Made by a program: the position numbers and the translations under genes | From: an uncultured Ruminococcus sp. | GTDB lineage: Bacteria; Bacillota; Clostridia; Oscillospirales; Acutalibacteraceae | Length of the DNA: 64,000 nt | Reading direction: 5' to 3' | Assembly: GCA_902767845.1 (NCBI GenBank) | Contig: CACXIV010000009.1 | Coordinates: 62,001 to 126,000, forward strand | Notes under the pieces: generated by a model | What the model saw: only the letters and a program-made list of their open reading frames with translations | Told to the model about the DNA's origin: nothing | Database searches by the model: none | In this document: one piece after another, positions 43,398 through 52,338 of the stretch | Layout of the letters: each line of letters begins with the position of its first letter | Position numbering within the stretch: the stretch's first letter is position 1

Positions 43398-43426
43398 TTG
43401 ATTTTACAAATATTATCCTATATAAT
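43398..43426 (+). promoter_or_regulatory. Promoter of candidate small RNA
   Basis: TTGATT (43398-43403), exactly 17 bases, TATAAT (43421-43426). No coding gene with a ribosome-binding site follows closely. Confidence 0.65.
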
Positions 43427-43432
43427 TATTTT

Positions 43433-43575
43433 ATCAAGGTGCAGGGAGGTTTCCCTAAGCACATACGCAAAGGATCCGTGAGCGTAGCGCCGGTGATGTC
43501 AAGCTGAAAGCGGAAGAAGAACGAACCTCCTCATTTTCCGTCTGTAATGCATAAAAAGAGGCTGACGCTTTTTAA
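43433..43575 (+). ncRNA. Candidate structured small RNA (~140 nt)
   Basis: Downstream of a good promoter, GGAGGTT (43445-43451) pairs with AACCTCC (43524-43530) to enclose a multi-branch core with TACGC/GCGTA (43464-43486) and CGC/GCG (43488-43512). An alternative hairpin GGGA/TCCC (43444-43455) competes with the closing stem, as in a switch. AAAAAG/CTTTTT (43553-43573) may end it. I could not match it to GEMM, cobalamin, SAM, THF or SRP motifs. Confidence 0.4.
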
Positions 43576-43585
43576 ATAAATCACT

Positions 43586-43912
43586 GTGTTTTATAAGATA
43601 CTGCTCGTTTCAATAAAGCTAAAAGATTTTTCTCGGAAAGATGTTGATTTATCGGGTGATGTAATATATAATGAAACAAAAAGTCGTACAAATCAAAGAA
43701 TTGAGAGGAAAACGCTGAAACAACGGTTGAAGCATACTCTTGTTACAATACCTGCTCTTGTGCCGGCAGTGATTATTGCGCTGACCGTGAGCGGCCGCGG
43801 CGGTCTCGCTCCGGGTGTTTCAGGCACTACGCTCTTTATGCTCCCCAAGAGGAAGAAAAAAAAGAGGCCGCGTAAACAACAAGTTAGTATAAGCCGTCAT
43901 TTCTGGAAGTGA
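43586..43912 (+). CDS. Doubtful ORF
   Basis: 108 codons with a GTG start and no ribosome-binding site. It has one hydrophobic segment (LVTIPALVPAVIIALTVSG) and a highly basic tail (PKRKKKKRPRKQQ). It is not recognised and may be a decayed or non-coding frame. The rest of the stretch up to 44051 holds only a 33-codon frame without a good start signal. Confidence 0.2.
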   Translation: MFYKILLVSIKLKDFSRKDVDLSGDVIYNETKSRTNQRIERKTLKQRLKHTLVTIPALVPAVIIALTVSGRGGLAPGVSGTTLFMLPKRKKKKRPRKQQVSISRHFWK

Positions 43913-44051
43913 TCGCGAGGGCATGACGCTGGACTCTCACAAAGTGCAGAATAAACGTCTGATGATATCTTTGTGGGATCGCCGCAGTCCGCAAGCGGGC
44001 TTCTCAATGACGGAATCATTATAAATCCATTATGAAAGAGGAGAAAATACC

Positions 44052-44408
44052 ATGGCACTTTTTGGCAAAAAGAATAAGGGCGCGAAATCGAGTTTGGGCG
44101 GCGGCAGCCATCTGAAGATCTCGGTATCAAACGACGGAGCGGAATACACCATCACGCTCGAGGGAAGACTCGACACCATTACCTCTCCCGACCTTGAAGC
44201 TAAGATCAATGAAGTCGTCGGCGACGCAAAGAAACTGACTCTGGATCTTGCTAAGCTCGAATACATCTCCAGCGCGGGATTGCGTGTTCTGCTCGGCGCT
44301 CTGCAGGCTATGGAGGGCAAGGGAGATATGGTCGTGCGCAATATTAGTCAGTCTGTGCGCGAGGTGTTCGACCTCACCGGCTTCAGCAATTTGTTCAACA
44401 TCGAATAA
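44052..44408 (+). CDS. STAS domain anti-sigma factor antagonist
   Basis: 118 residues. A basic N-terminal extension (about 20 residues) precedes a STAS domain: YTITLEGRLDTITSPDLEAKI, then LDLAKLEYISSAGLRVLLGA with the phosphorylatable serine in SSAGL (about residue 76). SpoIIAA/RsbV-type proteins bind anti-sigma kinases when unphosphorylated. AGGAG lies upstream. The SpoIIE phosphatase gene follows by 91 bases. Confidence 0.9.
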   Translation: MALFGKKNKGAKSSLGGGSHLKISVSNDGAEYTITLEGRLDTITSPDLEAKINEVVGDAKKLTLDLAKLEYISSAGLRVLLGALQAMEGKGDMVVRNISQSVREVFDLTGFSNLFNIE

Positions 44409-44499
44409 GCAAAGTATCTGATACATACCATTTGACGGCAGGGGTCGCGGTACGGCGATATCTCTGCCGATCATATTCGAGATACAACGGAGAGAACTT

Positions 44500-45999
44500 A
44501 TGATAATAAAACTAAAAGATATAAGAATCTACGGGTTGATCTTTACCATAGCGGCGACCATTGTGGTTATAGCGCTCAGCGCTCCGTTCTTCATCGAAGA
44601 AAGATTGCAGCCGTATCTTTATAATGTAGGCGTAGATTCGATAGGAGCCTTGATCTGCGCGGCGCTGTTTTACGGTTGTATGAGGCAGGACGGAAGCGGA
44701 ATCAAGTATTTCAGGATCCTGATCATTTTGGTGTGCGCCAGCTTCGTTATCAACGAAGCGGCATGTTTTTCGGCGTTCGTGCCCGAGATGAAGACGCTCT
44801 GCTTCGTTTTCTGTATGCTGAGCAAGCTGACAGACCTTGCGATGATCTACCTCTTCTATATGTACGTCAGAGAAACGCTCGGTTTTGAGGGAAAACTCGC
44901 AAAGATCGCGAAAATACTTATCCCTGTTACGCTGATCGTTCAAGCGATTTTTTTGCTTGCCAACATCATTACACCTGTTACCTTTACGGTTGACGCTGCC
45001 GGTATATATCAGAGTACGGGTATCAGTTTGACGGAAGATATCGCCTTAGCTGTGACGTCCGTTCTTACAACCATTTTGATAATTTTTTCACATAATCCTT
45101 TTAACCAAAAAGCGGCTGCTTTGACTTTTATCTTCTTACCGCTTATCGAATACGCCATGATAGAAGCAGGCTTCGGCGAAGCCAGCCAGTACGGGATCGT
45201 TCTGATGTCGCTGATCATCATGTACTGTGTGATCTCCAACGTCAAGAGCAGAAAGCTGGCAGCAACCGAGACCGAACTCAATATGGCTACCGAGATACAG
45301 GTAGGCAGCCTGCCCACAGCCTTTCCGGATCGCCCGGAGTTTGATCTTTACGCTTCCATGGATCCGGCGAAGGAGGTCGGCGGAGATTTCTATGACTTCT
45401 TTATGATCGACAATGATCATCTCGCAATCGTGATAGCGGACGTATCCGGCAAGGGCGTTCCCGCGGCGCTGTTTATGATGTCCTCGAAGATCTATATCAA
45501 CGACCATGCTACGATCGGCGGCTCTCCGGCAGAGATACTCGGAAGAGTCAACAAGCTGGTCTGCGCGAATAACAATGCTAATATGTTTGTGACGGTTTGG
45601 CTGGGTATCCTCGAGATCAGCACCGGCAAGCTCACTTCCGCGAGCGCCGGTCATGAGTATCCGATGATAAACACTGACGGTAAATATGAAATACTGAAGG
45701 ACAAGCACGGTCTGGCGATCGGCGCCATGGAATTTGCCAGGTACACAAACACCGAGATACAGCTCAAGAAGGGCGACAGTATCTTTGTCTACACCGACGG
45801 CGTTGCAGAGGCGACAGACGCGAACAACGAACTGTTTGGCACGGAACGCACCGTGGACGCCCTAAATGCCGTTCCCGCGGAAGCTTCGCAGAAGGATGTT
45901 CTGGCAGGCGTGCGCGCCGCAGTCGACGCCTTTGTCAAAAAAGCGCCGCAGTTCGACGACCTTACAATGGTCGGATTGAAATACAACGGTCCTCAATAG
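44500..45999 (+). CDS. Membrane SpoIIE-type PP2C phosphatase
   Basis: 499 residues. About eight N-terminal membrane helices (residues 8-245) are followed by a coiled linker (KLAATETELNMATEIQVGSLPTAFP) and a PP2C/SpoIIE domain (about 275-495): MDPAKEVGGDFYDFFMIDNDHLAIVIADVSGKGVPAALFM supplies the metal aspartates, and VYTDGVAEATDANNELFG and FDDLTMVGLKY complete it. It probably dephosphorylates the STAS protein encoded just upstream in response to a membrane signal. Similar to RsbU/RsbP-type regulators. Confidence 0.92.
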   Translation: MIIKLKDIRIYGLIFTIAATIVVIALSAPFFIEERLQPYLYNVGVDSIGALICAALFYGCMRQDGSGIKYFRILIILVCASFVINEAACFSAFVPEMKTLCFVFCMLSKLTDLAMIYLFYMYVRETLGFEGKLAKIAKILIPVTLIVQAIFLLANIITPVTFTVDAAGIYQSTGISLTEDIALAVTSVLTTILIIFSHNPFNQKAAALTFIFLPLIEYAMIEAGFGEASQYGIVLMSLIIMYCVISNVKSRKLAATETELNMATEIQVGSLPTAFPDRPEFDLYASMDPAKEVGGDFYDFFMIDNDHLAIVIADVSGKGVPAALFMMSSKIYINDHATIGGSPAEILGRVNKLVCANNNANMFVTVWLGILEISTGKLTSASAGHEYPMINTDGKYEILKDKHGLAIGAMEFARYTNTEIQLKKGDSIFVYTDGVAEATDANNELFGTERTVDALNAVPAEASQKDVLAGVRAAVDAFVKKAPQFDDLTMVGLKYNGPQ

Positions 46000-46001
46000 A
46001 A

Positions 46002-46124
46002 TACCCAAGCGTAGGAATGGCGATGCAGCCCATTATCGGCACCTGCTTCGGAGAAAAGAATCATAAGCTCATCAAAAGAGTTATGAGATCAGGCATAAAT
46101 ATGATACGCTTTTCACGAACATAA
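46002..46124 (+). pseudogene. MATE transporter remnant
   Basis: A 40-codon open frame with no start signal reads VGMAMQPIIGTCFGEKNHK and then LIKRVMRSGINMI before a stop. It matches the conserved MATE segment G-x-Q-P-I-I-G-Y-N-Y-G-A, compare GVLPVLGYNYGARNKKR in the intact gene at 3.1 kb. Both flanks of the transporter are gone. Confidence 0.7.
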
Positions 46125-46147
46125 AAAGATTTATAAGAGGATAAAAC

Positions 46148-46780
46148 ATGAATGTATATGATTTTGACGGAACGATATTTCCTACTGATTGTTCGATAGG
46201 CTTTTTTATTTGGTGCATGAAACGGCACCCTAAGCTTTGTTTCACCTTTGCTCCTAAGGTTGTAAAGAATCTGATCAAGCGTAAAATGGGGAAAATTCCT
46301 GAATATCTTATGCAGCGCGAGTTTTTTTGCTATCTGACGCTGATCGATGATTTTGAAGAACAGATCGAGCGGTATTGGGATAAAAATGAGAAGAAGATAG
46401 CCCCGTGGTATCTCAAACAAAAAAGACCTGACGATCTTATTATCAGCGCGTCGCCCGACTGCATCATAGGACCTATCGCAAAAAGGCTCGGCGTTAACTT
46501 CATGGCGACGGAGTTTAACCGTAAATACGGGGTGTTCCTGAATAATCTGATGTACGCGCAGGAGAAGGCGCAGTACATGATCGACCACGGCTTTCCTAAG
46601 ATTGATAATTTTTATTCCGACTCTCTTGCGGATATGCCGCTTGCGCTGTGTGCCGAAAAGGCCTTTTTGGTAAGCAAGAAAGCAAGTACAGTGACCGAGT
46701 GGCCGGAGTTGGATGAGGAGACCCTGAGAAAGGCGAAAGAAAAGGTCGACACGGGATGGACAATCCATCTGGAAGAGTAG
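46148..46780 (+). CDS. HAD-IB family phosphatase
   Basis: 210 residues. HAD motifs: MNVYDFDGTIFPTDC (motif I, DxDGT with nucleophile Asp), LIISASPDCII (motif II serine), a lysine in AKRLG (motif III region) and FYSDSLADMPLA (motif IV). A helical cap lies between. The nearest families are SerB/PSPase-like enzymes. GAGG precedes the ATG; the kinase gene follows after six bases. Confidence 0.87.
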   Translation: MNVYDFDGTIFPTDCSIGFFIWCMKRHPKLCFTFAPKVVKNLIKRKMGKIPEYLMQREFFCYLTLIDDFEEQIERYWDKNEKKIAPWYLKQKRPDDLIISASPDCIIGPIAKRLGVNFMATEFNRKYGVFLNNLMYAQEKAQYMIDHGFPKIDNFYSDSLADMPLALCAEKAFLVSKKASTVTEWPELDEETLRKAKEKVDTGWTIHLEE

Positions 46781-46786
46781 GATCTT

Positions 46787-48391
46787 ATGTATATCATAAT
46801 TTATGACTTCGGAACCAGCAGCGTAAAAACCTGTCTGTTTCAAATAGATTCACAAATACATCTTTTAGCCGGGTCAACTGCCGAGTACGGTCTTTATATC
46901 TCAGATGACGGAGGCGCTGAACAGGACACTGAGGAATGGTGGGCGGCGCTGTGTTCGACTACGCGTGATGTGTTAAAAAAATCGGGTATAAAGCCCCTCA
47001 AGATAGAAGGAATGGCGTTCTGCTCACAGATGCAGGGCTCGGTTTTTGTCGATGAGAACGGCAACGCCCTCAGACGCCCGATGAACTATCTGGATCAAAA
47101 GGGCTTTAAGGAATACAAGGAGTGTATGGGGCGCGGCGTCATAAAGGTTTCGGGCTGCAGCCTTTACAAGCTCGTGCGGAATCTGCTCGTCAATTACGCC
47201 GGCTCGACCAGCGCAAAGGATCCGGTGTGGAAGTACAAGTGGGTCGAAAACAACGAGCCGGAGGTTTTCAAAAAAGTTTATAAGTGGCTTGACATCGGCG
47301 ACTATCTTGTGTCGCGCTGTACGGGCAGGATTGTAAGGACTGCCGATACCGCCTTTGCGACCTTCCTTTATGATACACGCAAGGGAAAGGAAGGCTGGAA
47401 CAAAGGTCTTTTAAAGATGTATAAAGTTAATCCCGACCATATGCCGGAGATCATCGACTGTACGGATTTAGTCGGCGGCCTTACAGAGAAAGCCGCGAAA
47501 GATCTCGGGCTCGTTGAAGGGATCCCTGTTTTCGGAGGCGGGGGAGATACCACCTTTGTCAATATCGGCGCCGGATGCACAACGCCGGGAGACACGCATA
47601 TCTACATCGGAACGTCGGGTTGGGTATCGACCTTTATGGATCATCAGACCGTCGATATCAACGCCATGATAACGGGAGTTCTGTCCGCCAAACACGGTTA
47701 CTTCAACTATTACGCGGAACTGGAAACAGCCGGAAAATGCTTTGAATGGGTCATGGAGCATCTCGCGCTTGATGAGATCGGCGTTTACCTGAGCAATACC
47801 ACTGTGGCGGATGATATCGAGAGCCAATATATGAGCCTCTATGATTACCTGTCCGAAGAGGTCAGCAAGGTTCCTCCCGGAGCGAATGGCGTGATCTTTA
47901 CCCCGTGGATGCACGGCAACCGCTGTCCGTTTGAGGACTCCAACGCGGGAGGAATGTTCTTTAACATCAGGATCGAAAACGGCAAGCGGGATATGATCCG
48001 CGCGGTGTTGGAGGGCATATGCTATCACCTGCGCTGGCTGCTGGAATGTTCGGAGAAAAAGGTAAAAACATCCGATATGATCCGCTTTGTCGGCGGTGGG
48101 GCTTTGTCTCCCGTTACCTGTCAGATGTTAGCTGATATTACAGGAAGAAAGATAGAAACTGTAAACAACACACAAGAGGTCGGCGCGATCGGAACGGCGC
48201 TCGTTGTCGCGGCAGGCGTCAAGGGCGCGGATGTGCTTGAATTATCGCGTCAGCTTGTAAAAGCCAACCAAACCTACGTTCCGAATCTCCAAAACAAAGA
48301 AGTTTATGAACGCAACTATAAAGTGTTCAAAAACCTGTACAAGTCCAACGCCTCGAATTATAAAAATATAAACGGAGGTATCAGAAATTGA
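46787..48391 (+). CDS. FGGY family carbohydrate kinase (xylulokinase-like)
   Basis: 534 residues. N-domain: YIIIYDFGTSSVKTCLF (phosphate 1 motif), EGMAFCSQMQGSVFVDENG. C-domain: VFGGGGDTTFVNIGAG, IYIGTSGWVSTFMD, GVIFTPWMHGNRCPFEDSNAGG and MIRFVGGGALSPVTCQMLADITGRKIE. These are FGGY hallmarks. The substrate is a pentulose or related polyol; it cannot be settled here. It follows the HAD gene and overlaps the GtrA gene by four bases. Confidence 0.9.
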   Translation: MYIIIYDFGTSSVKTCLFQIDSQIHLLAGSTAEYGLYISDDGGAEQDTEEWWAALCSTTRDVLKKSGIKPLKIEGMAFCSQMQGSVFVDENGNALRRPMNYLDQKGFKEYKECMGRGVIKVSGCSLYKLVRNLLVNYAGSTSAKDPVWKYKWVENNEPEVFKKVYKWLDIGDYLVSRCTGRIVRTADTAFATFLYDTRKGKEGWNKGLLKMYKVNPDHMPEIIDCTDLVGGLTEKAAKDLGLVEGIPVFGGGGDTTFVNIGAGCTTPGDTHIYIGTSGWVSTFMDHQTVDINAMITGVLSAKHGYFNYYAELETAGKCFEWVMEHLALDEIGVYLSNTTVADDIESQYMSLYDYLSEEVSKVPPGANGVIFTPWMHGNRCPFEDSNAGGMFFNIRIENGKRDMIRAVLEGICYHLRWLLECSEKKVKTSDMIRFVGGGALSPVTCQMLADITGRKIETVNNTQEVGAIGTALVVAAGVKGADVLELSRQLVKANQTYVPNLQNKEVYERNYKVFKNLYKSNASNYKNINGGIRN

Positions 48392-48822
48392 ATAAACGGA
48401 AAGAAGCGGTAAGAGGTATCAAATTCGCGCTGTTCTCGGTATCCGCCGGAATCATTGAAATAGTTTCATTCGCGCTGTTGGAGGCTTTTACTCCGTGGCC
48501 TTACTGGCCGAAGTATTTGATCGCTCTGGTGCTGTCTGTGCTTTGGAATTTCACATTGAATCGCCGTTTTACATTCCGCGCTTCCGGAAACGTACCCATA
48601 GCCATGCTGAAGGTCGCCTGTTTCTATATTGTATTTACACCGCTTTCAACCTTACTGGGTAACTTTCTGGCTGAAAACTGCGGTTGGAACGATTTTCTCG
48701 TGACGGGACTGAATATGGCGTTAAATTTGGTATCCGAGTATTTTTACGACCGATATTTTGTGTACAGGAAGACTGTTGACACAAACAAAAAAGCCTTGCC
48801 TCATGAAAAGAATAAAGAATAA
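48388..48822 (+). CDS. GtrA family membrane protein
   Basis: 144 residues, TTG start overlapping the kinase stop (TTGA) with GGAGG upstream. Four membrane helices, with IKFALFSVSAGIIEIVSFALLEA, a central LWNFTLNRRFTFR motif typical of GtrA, and a final helix before YFYDRYFVY. GtrA proteins are thought to move or handle lipid-linked sugars. Its grouping with a sugar kinase and HAD phosphatase suggests cell-surface sugar metabolism. Confidence 0.88.
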   Translation: MNKRKEAVRGIKFALFSVSAGIIEIVSFALLEAFTPWPYWPKYLIALVLSVLWNFTLNRRFTFRASGNVPIAMLKVACFYIVFTPLSTLLGNFLAENCGWNDFLVTGLNMALNLVSEYFYDRYFVYRKTVDTNKKALPHEKNKE

Positions 48823-48896
48823 TAAGTTTTGCTCACTTACGCGTTTTATTTGTATACTTATTTTATCAGCTGACGTTTTGTAAGGACGGTGAGAGA

Positions 48897-50495
48897 ATGG
48901 TGAATTTGAGAAAAACACGCTCTTTAGAAATTCCGCTGACAATGGAAAACTTTGAAACTGCCTATCAGTTTATTGAACAATGGCTTGCGCAAAACCGGTT
49001 TAGCGAAGATAACATCACAGAAACCAAGCTGCTGTTTGAAGCGCTGTTCTGTGATATCATCGAACAGGGCTTTGATCAGAATACCATATTGACGATAAAG
49101 GCGCAGCGTACCTTCGGAGAATACAATATCAAGTTCGGCTTTGAGGGTAAATCCTATGTTCCTGTCGAAAAAAATAAGAATAAGATATCGCCCGAATTAA
49201 GGATCGTGCAGGCTTATGATGACAAGATAGGCTACAGATACCGGTCGGGCTATAACAGCATCCGCGTAGTCGTCAAAAGGAACTACCGCAGCTCGCTGCT
49301 GTACTGCATGATCGGGATCGTGCTGGCGATCCTTGTCTATCTTCCGATAAGCGCGATAATGAGCGCCGATAAGATGGTTGAGATAGATAAAAGCTATATT
49401 ATGCCTTTGATGACTCAATTCACCAACGCGATGCTGATGGTAGGCGCTCCCGTCACTTTCTTTTCGCTTGTAAAGAATCTGACGGATATATATATCGTTT
49501 CGGAAAAAAGCTCTTCGGACAGAAAATTGCAGATAAAGACGATCATTACTTCGGTGATTGCTGTTTTACTGGCGATCGGGACGAGCTTTCTTGTCGCGAT
49601 CCTCTTGAACTATCGTCAGGGCTACCTTGAAGGAGAGGGAGCGTTTGAAGGAGGAATGACCGCTACACAGTTTATTTCCTCCCTGATTCCGAGCAGCATT
49701 TTTGAGCCGTTTGAAACGTATCTTCCATTCCCGATCATCGTCATCGCGCTGCTTACCACATATGTTTTCTGTTCGATCGGAGAATACTTTGACGTCATGC
49801 AAAAAGCGGTCAACGTCTGCTTAACATTCTTTTCCAAAATGCTGAATGTCGTGATATTTACCCTGCCGTTCTTCTGCTTTTTGGCGATTCTCTCGTCGCT
49901 CTTAACAGACGGCTTTATCAATCTCCTCGTCGTGGTTGAATTTGTCGGTATGGTATTTGTCAGCCTGATCGTGATGGCGGCGTTTTATCTGATACGGCTT
50001 TTGATCGGCGGCGTCAAGATCGTTCCGTTCATTAAAAAATTTCCTCCGCTGCTCTGGGAAAACTACAAAATCAATTCAGCCATTGATGCGCTCCCCTTTA
50101 ATATCAGATACTGTTCAAGGGAATACGGATTTGACAGAACCCGCATCTCGGCAAAGCTGCCGATCCTTGCTCAGACCAATCAGGACGGCAACTGTTATTT
50201 GATCATGCTGATCACAATGATTTTTATCAATTTGCTGGGGATCAATGTTTCCCTGCTGCAAATCCTCGGGATCGTGGTTCTCGTTTTATTCCTGTCCATC
50301 GGCGCGCCGAACCAGCCGGGGTCGATTTTGATCGGTATGCTGATAATTACCTACTACCTGCAGGCGAACGAGCTGATTTTGGTTGCGATCTATGCCGAAG
50401 TCTTTTTTGGAGCTCTCCAGAACGCAATCAACGTAGTCGGAGATATCGTGACGATAGCGATAGAGGAGCAAAAATCACGGAAATCAGCCGTATAG
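48897..50495 (+). CDS. Fusion: kinase-like (GHKL-type) domain with dicarboxylate symporter membrane domain
   Basis: 532 residues. Residues 1-130 resemble an RsbW/SpoIIAB-type GHKL domain: PLTMENFETAYQFIEQWL, then ETKLLFEALFCDIIEQGF at the N-box position, and ending DDKIGYRYRSGYNSIRVVVK. The G1/G2 glycine loops are not visible and the N-box asparagine is D, so ATP binding is doubtful. Residues about 133-520 are a sodium:dicarboxylate symporter (SDF) domain with about eight helices, TNQDGNCYLIML (the N-M-D-G motif position) and SIGAPNQPGSILIG. It lies in the same region as a STAS protein and a SpoIIE phosphatase, hinting that transport and partner switching are linked. Confidence 0.75.
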   Translation: MVNLRKTRSLEIPLTMENFETAYQFIEQWLAQNRFSEDNITETKLLFEALFCDIIEQGFDQNTILTIKAQRTFGEYNIKFGFEGKSYVPVEKNKNKISPELRIVQAYDDKIGYRYRSGYNSIRVVVKRNYRSSLLYCMIGIVLAILVYLPISAIMSADKMVEIDKSYIMPLMTQFTNAMLMVGAPVTFFSLVKNLTDIYIVSEKSSSDRKLQIKTIITSVIAVLLAIGTSFLVAILLNYRQGYLEGEGAFEGGMTATQFISSLIPSSIFEPFETYLPFPIIVIALLTTYVFCSIGEYFDVMQKAVNVCLTFFSKMLNVVIFTLPFFCFLAILSSLLTDGFINLLVVVEFVGMVFVSLIVMAAFYLIRLLIGGVKIVPFIKKFPPLLWENYKINSAIDALPFNIRYCSREYGFDRTRISAKLPILAQTNQDGNCYLIMLITMIFINLLGINVSLLQILGIVVLVLFLSIGAPNQPGSILIGMLIITYYLQANELILVAIYAEVFFGALQNAINVVGDIVTIAIEEQKSRKSAV

Positions 50496-50568
50496 AGGCA
50501 TTGACGATTAACTGCAAGGAAAAATTCAAGATCTTTTTTGAATAATAATATTCAACAAAGGCTGAGAG

Positions 50569-50604
50569 ACTCCGCTTCCGGAATCTCTCAGCCTGTTTTT
50601 ATTA
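50569..50604 (+). terminator. Terminator of the symporter fusion gene
   Basis: An 11-bp stem AGGCTGAGAGA/TCTCTCAGCCT followed by GTTTTTATTA. Confidence 0.85.
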
Positions 50605-50608
50605 TATC

Positions 50609-51541
50609 TTAGCTTTTCTTTTTGAATATCCTGTCGCCGATACGGAATACCATTGGATATACGCCGATGATGATGAAGGTGATCACGCAGTAGCGTATCG
50701 ATCTGACAGCGAAGGCAAGCGTTGTACCCGAATCAAGGAAGTCCTTGCCGAACGGCAGCTTCAACAGGGTGTTTACAACGAAGTATAAGCCGATGCCGAG
50801 GGCGAGCCGCAGTATCCAGCGCAGGACGTTTCGTGTGGTTTCAAACCTTACAAAACGCTCCTCAAACTCTGTCGCAATGATGAAGCCTAAAAGGAAGCCG
50901 AAGCCGGTAAAAAAGTCGGTGCTGCGGCAGAAGAACCATCCGGGCACGGTGGTCAGTATCAACAGCGCGTAAAAGACCCGGCGGTTTTTGATCTTTTCCT
51001 TTAAGAAGGGAATGAGGAAGATGATCAGAGCGCCTATCAGCCATCCTGCGATCACGTCGGTGGGATAATGCACGCCGAGAGCAAATCGGGAAATACCAAC
51101 CAGCAAGGGCAGAACGATCCCGAGGATCATCCACACCTTATTCTTTGTATATACGCCGATCCCGGTATACAGCGTCACCGCTTTTGTGGCGTGGATACTG
51201 GGGAAGGAATACCCTTGTGCCGAGATGTTGTAGATATCGGCGCTGCTGTCAACAGCTTTCAGGCATTTGATCCCTTCGTTGTCAAAATACGGTCTGCGCC
51301 GCAGCGCGATATTTTTGATCATACCGCACAGCGTGACGGCATACAACAGGTTTATACCGACGTGCTTGCCTAACGATTTGTCCCAGCACCAGTACAAAAA
51401 ACCGATGACCGCCACACAGACAAGATCCTCGCCCAGCATCGTGAACGCGGACGCGACCGCGATGCCGACTGTACCAAGCCACGACTGTATCCACTCCATC
51501 AGGGATACTTCCCATTCAAAGTAAAATGTGTTTCCGTCCAT
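50609..51541 (-). CDS. PAP2 family membrane phosphatase
   Basis: 310 residues with about eight helices. The three phosphatase signature motifs are present: KNIALRRRPYF (motif 1, about residue 96), YSFPSIHATKAV (motif 2, about 132) and SRFALGVHYPTDVIAGW (motif 3, about 168). It removes phosphate from lipid phosphates such as undecaprenyl pyrophosphate or phosphatidic acid. It is downstream of and probably co-transcribed with the next-listed membrane protein gene, 29 bases apart. Confidence 0.92.
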   Translation of the reverse strand: MDGNTFYFEWEVSLMEWIQSWLGTVGIAVASAFTMLGEDLVCVAVIGFLYWCWDKSLGKHVGINLLYAVTLCGMIKNIALRRRPYFDNEGIKCLKAVDSSADIYNISAQGYSFPSIHATKAVTLYTGIGVYTKNKVWMILGIVLPLLVGISRFALGVHYPTDVIAGWLIGALIIFLIPFLKEKIKNRRVFYALLILTTVPGWFFCRSTDFFTGFGFLLGFIIATEFEERFVRFETTRNVLRWILRLALGIGLYFVVNTLLKLPFGKDFLDSGTTLAFAVRSIRYCVITFIIIGVYPMVFRIGDRIFKKKS

Positions 51542-51570
51542 TGAGTTTTTCCTCCTTTTTCAGTTACAGA

Positions 51571-52338
51571 TTACTTCTTAAATTCAAAGAAATTCATGTT
51601 TTCAAAGCCGGTCGGCAGCGGTATCGTGCACATATATATGAATCCGCAGACCAGAAACACGACTGCGATCAAAAAAACCACTTTCTTGTTCTTCATATCC
51701 TTAAAGGTGTTGACGATACCCAGCAGGAACAGCGTCAGCGAATAGATGACGGTCACAAGCAGATAGGAGTCGCCCTTTGAGTTATCGAGTTCTCCTTCCT
51801 CCAGCAGCTCCTGCGACTTATCATAATCTTTCTGTGCTGTTTCAAAATACTTTTCCGCCATACCGGGCATATTGAATGGATTGTCCTCGTTGTTTTCTTC
51901 CATCCATTTGATACCTTCGCTCAGTATCTCACTCGTGTTCTGATCCTCAAACGACTTGATCTTCTTGCTGATCAGGTCGATTTTTTTCTGATTGCCGTCG
52001 ATTTTTGCCTGCTCCAGCTCATAGTAATAATCCTTCGCGGTGTTCCACGACATGTAGTCGGCAAGATACAACTGCATGCCGAGATTGTATTCCGCGGTAC
52101 CCTGCGAAGCCATGCTGTTGCTTTTTGTAAAGTTGATGGACTGGATCCCGCCGTGCAGATGCCCGATCCACGAAGCCCACGCCGAGAGCAGGGTAGTGAT
52201 ACCGAGAAGGATCGCAATGACAGTTTCGAGCCTCTTGGGGGTCAAAATTGTTTTTCTGTCCTTGATCGCGTTGTCCGGAAGAACGCTGCTTTGATCAGAT
52301 GACTCGTTTATTGCCGGTTTGATTTTTTTGCTTTCCAA
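51571..52338 (-). CDS. Membrane protein of unknown function (DUF4337-like layout)
   Basis: 255 residues. A polar N-terminus of about 35 residues, a membrane helix (TVIAILLGITTLLSAWASWIG, about 38-58), a long helical extracytoplasmic or cytoplasmic region with charged coiled segments (YYYELEQAKIDGNQKKIDLI, KYFETAQKDYDKSQELLEEGE), and two C-terminal helices (YLLVTVIYSLTLFLLGIV, VVFLIAVVFLVCGFIYMC). The layout recalls DUF4337 proteins, but I cannot confirm membership. GGAGG lies before the ATG. Forms a unit with the PAP2 gene. Confidence 0.65.
   Translation of the reverse strand: MESKKIKPAINESSDQSSVLPDNAIKDRKTILTPKRLETVIAILLGITTLLSAWASWIGHLHGGIQSINFTKSNSMASQGTAEYNLGMQLYLADYMSWNTAKDYYYELEQAKIDGNQKKIDLISKKIKSFEDQNTSEILSEGIKWMEENNEDNPFNMPGMAEKYFETAQKDYDKSQELLEEGELDNSKGDSYLLVTVIYSLTLFLLGIVNTFKDMKNKKVVFLIAVVFLVCGFIYMCTIPLPTGFENMNFFEFKK

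Noticed and set aside
43433..43575. c-di-GMP-I, cobalamin, THF or SRP RNA
   Set aside because: Single phrases such as ACGCAAAGG look alike, but the other invariant segments of these RNAs are absent.
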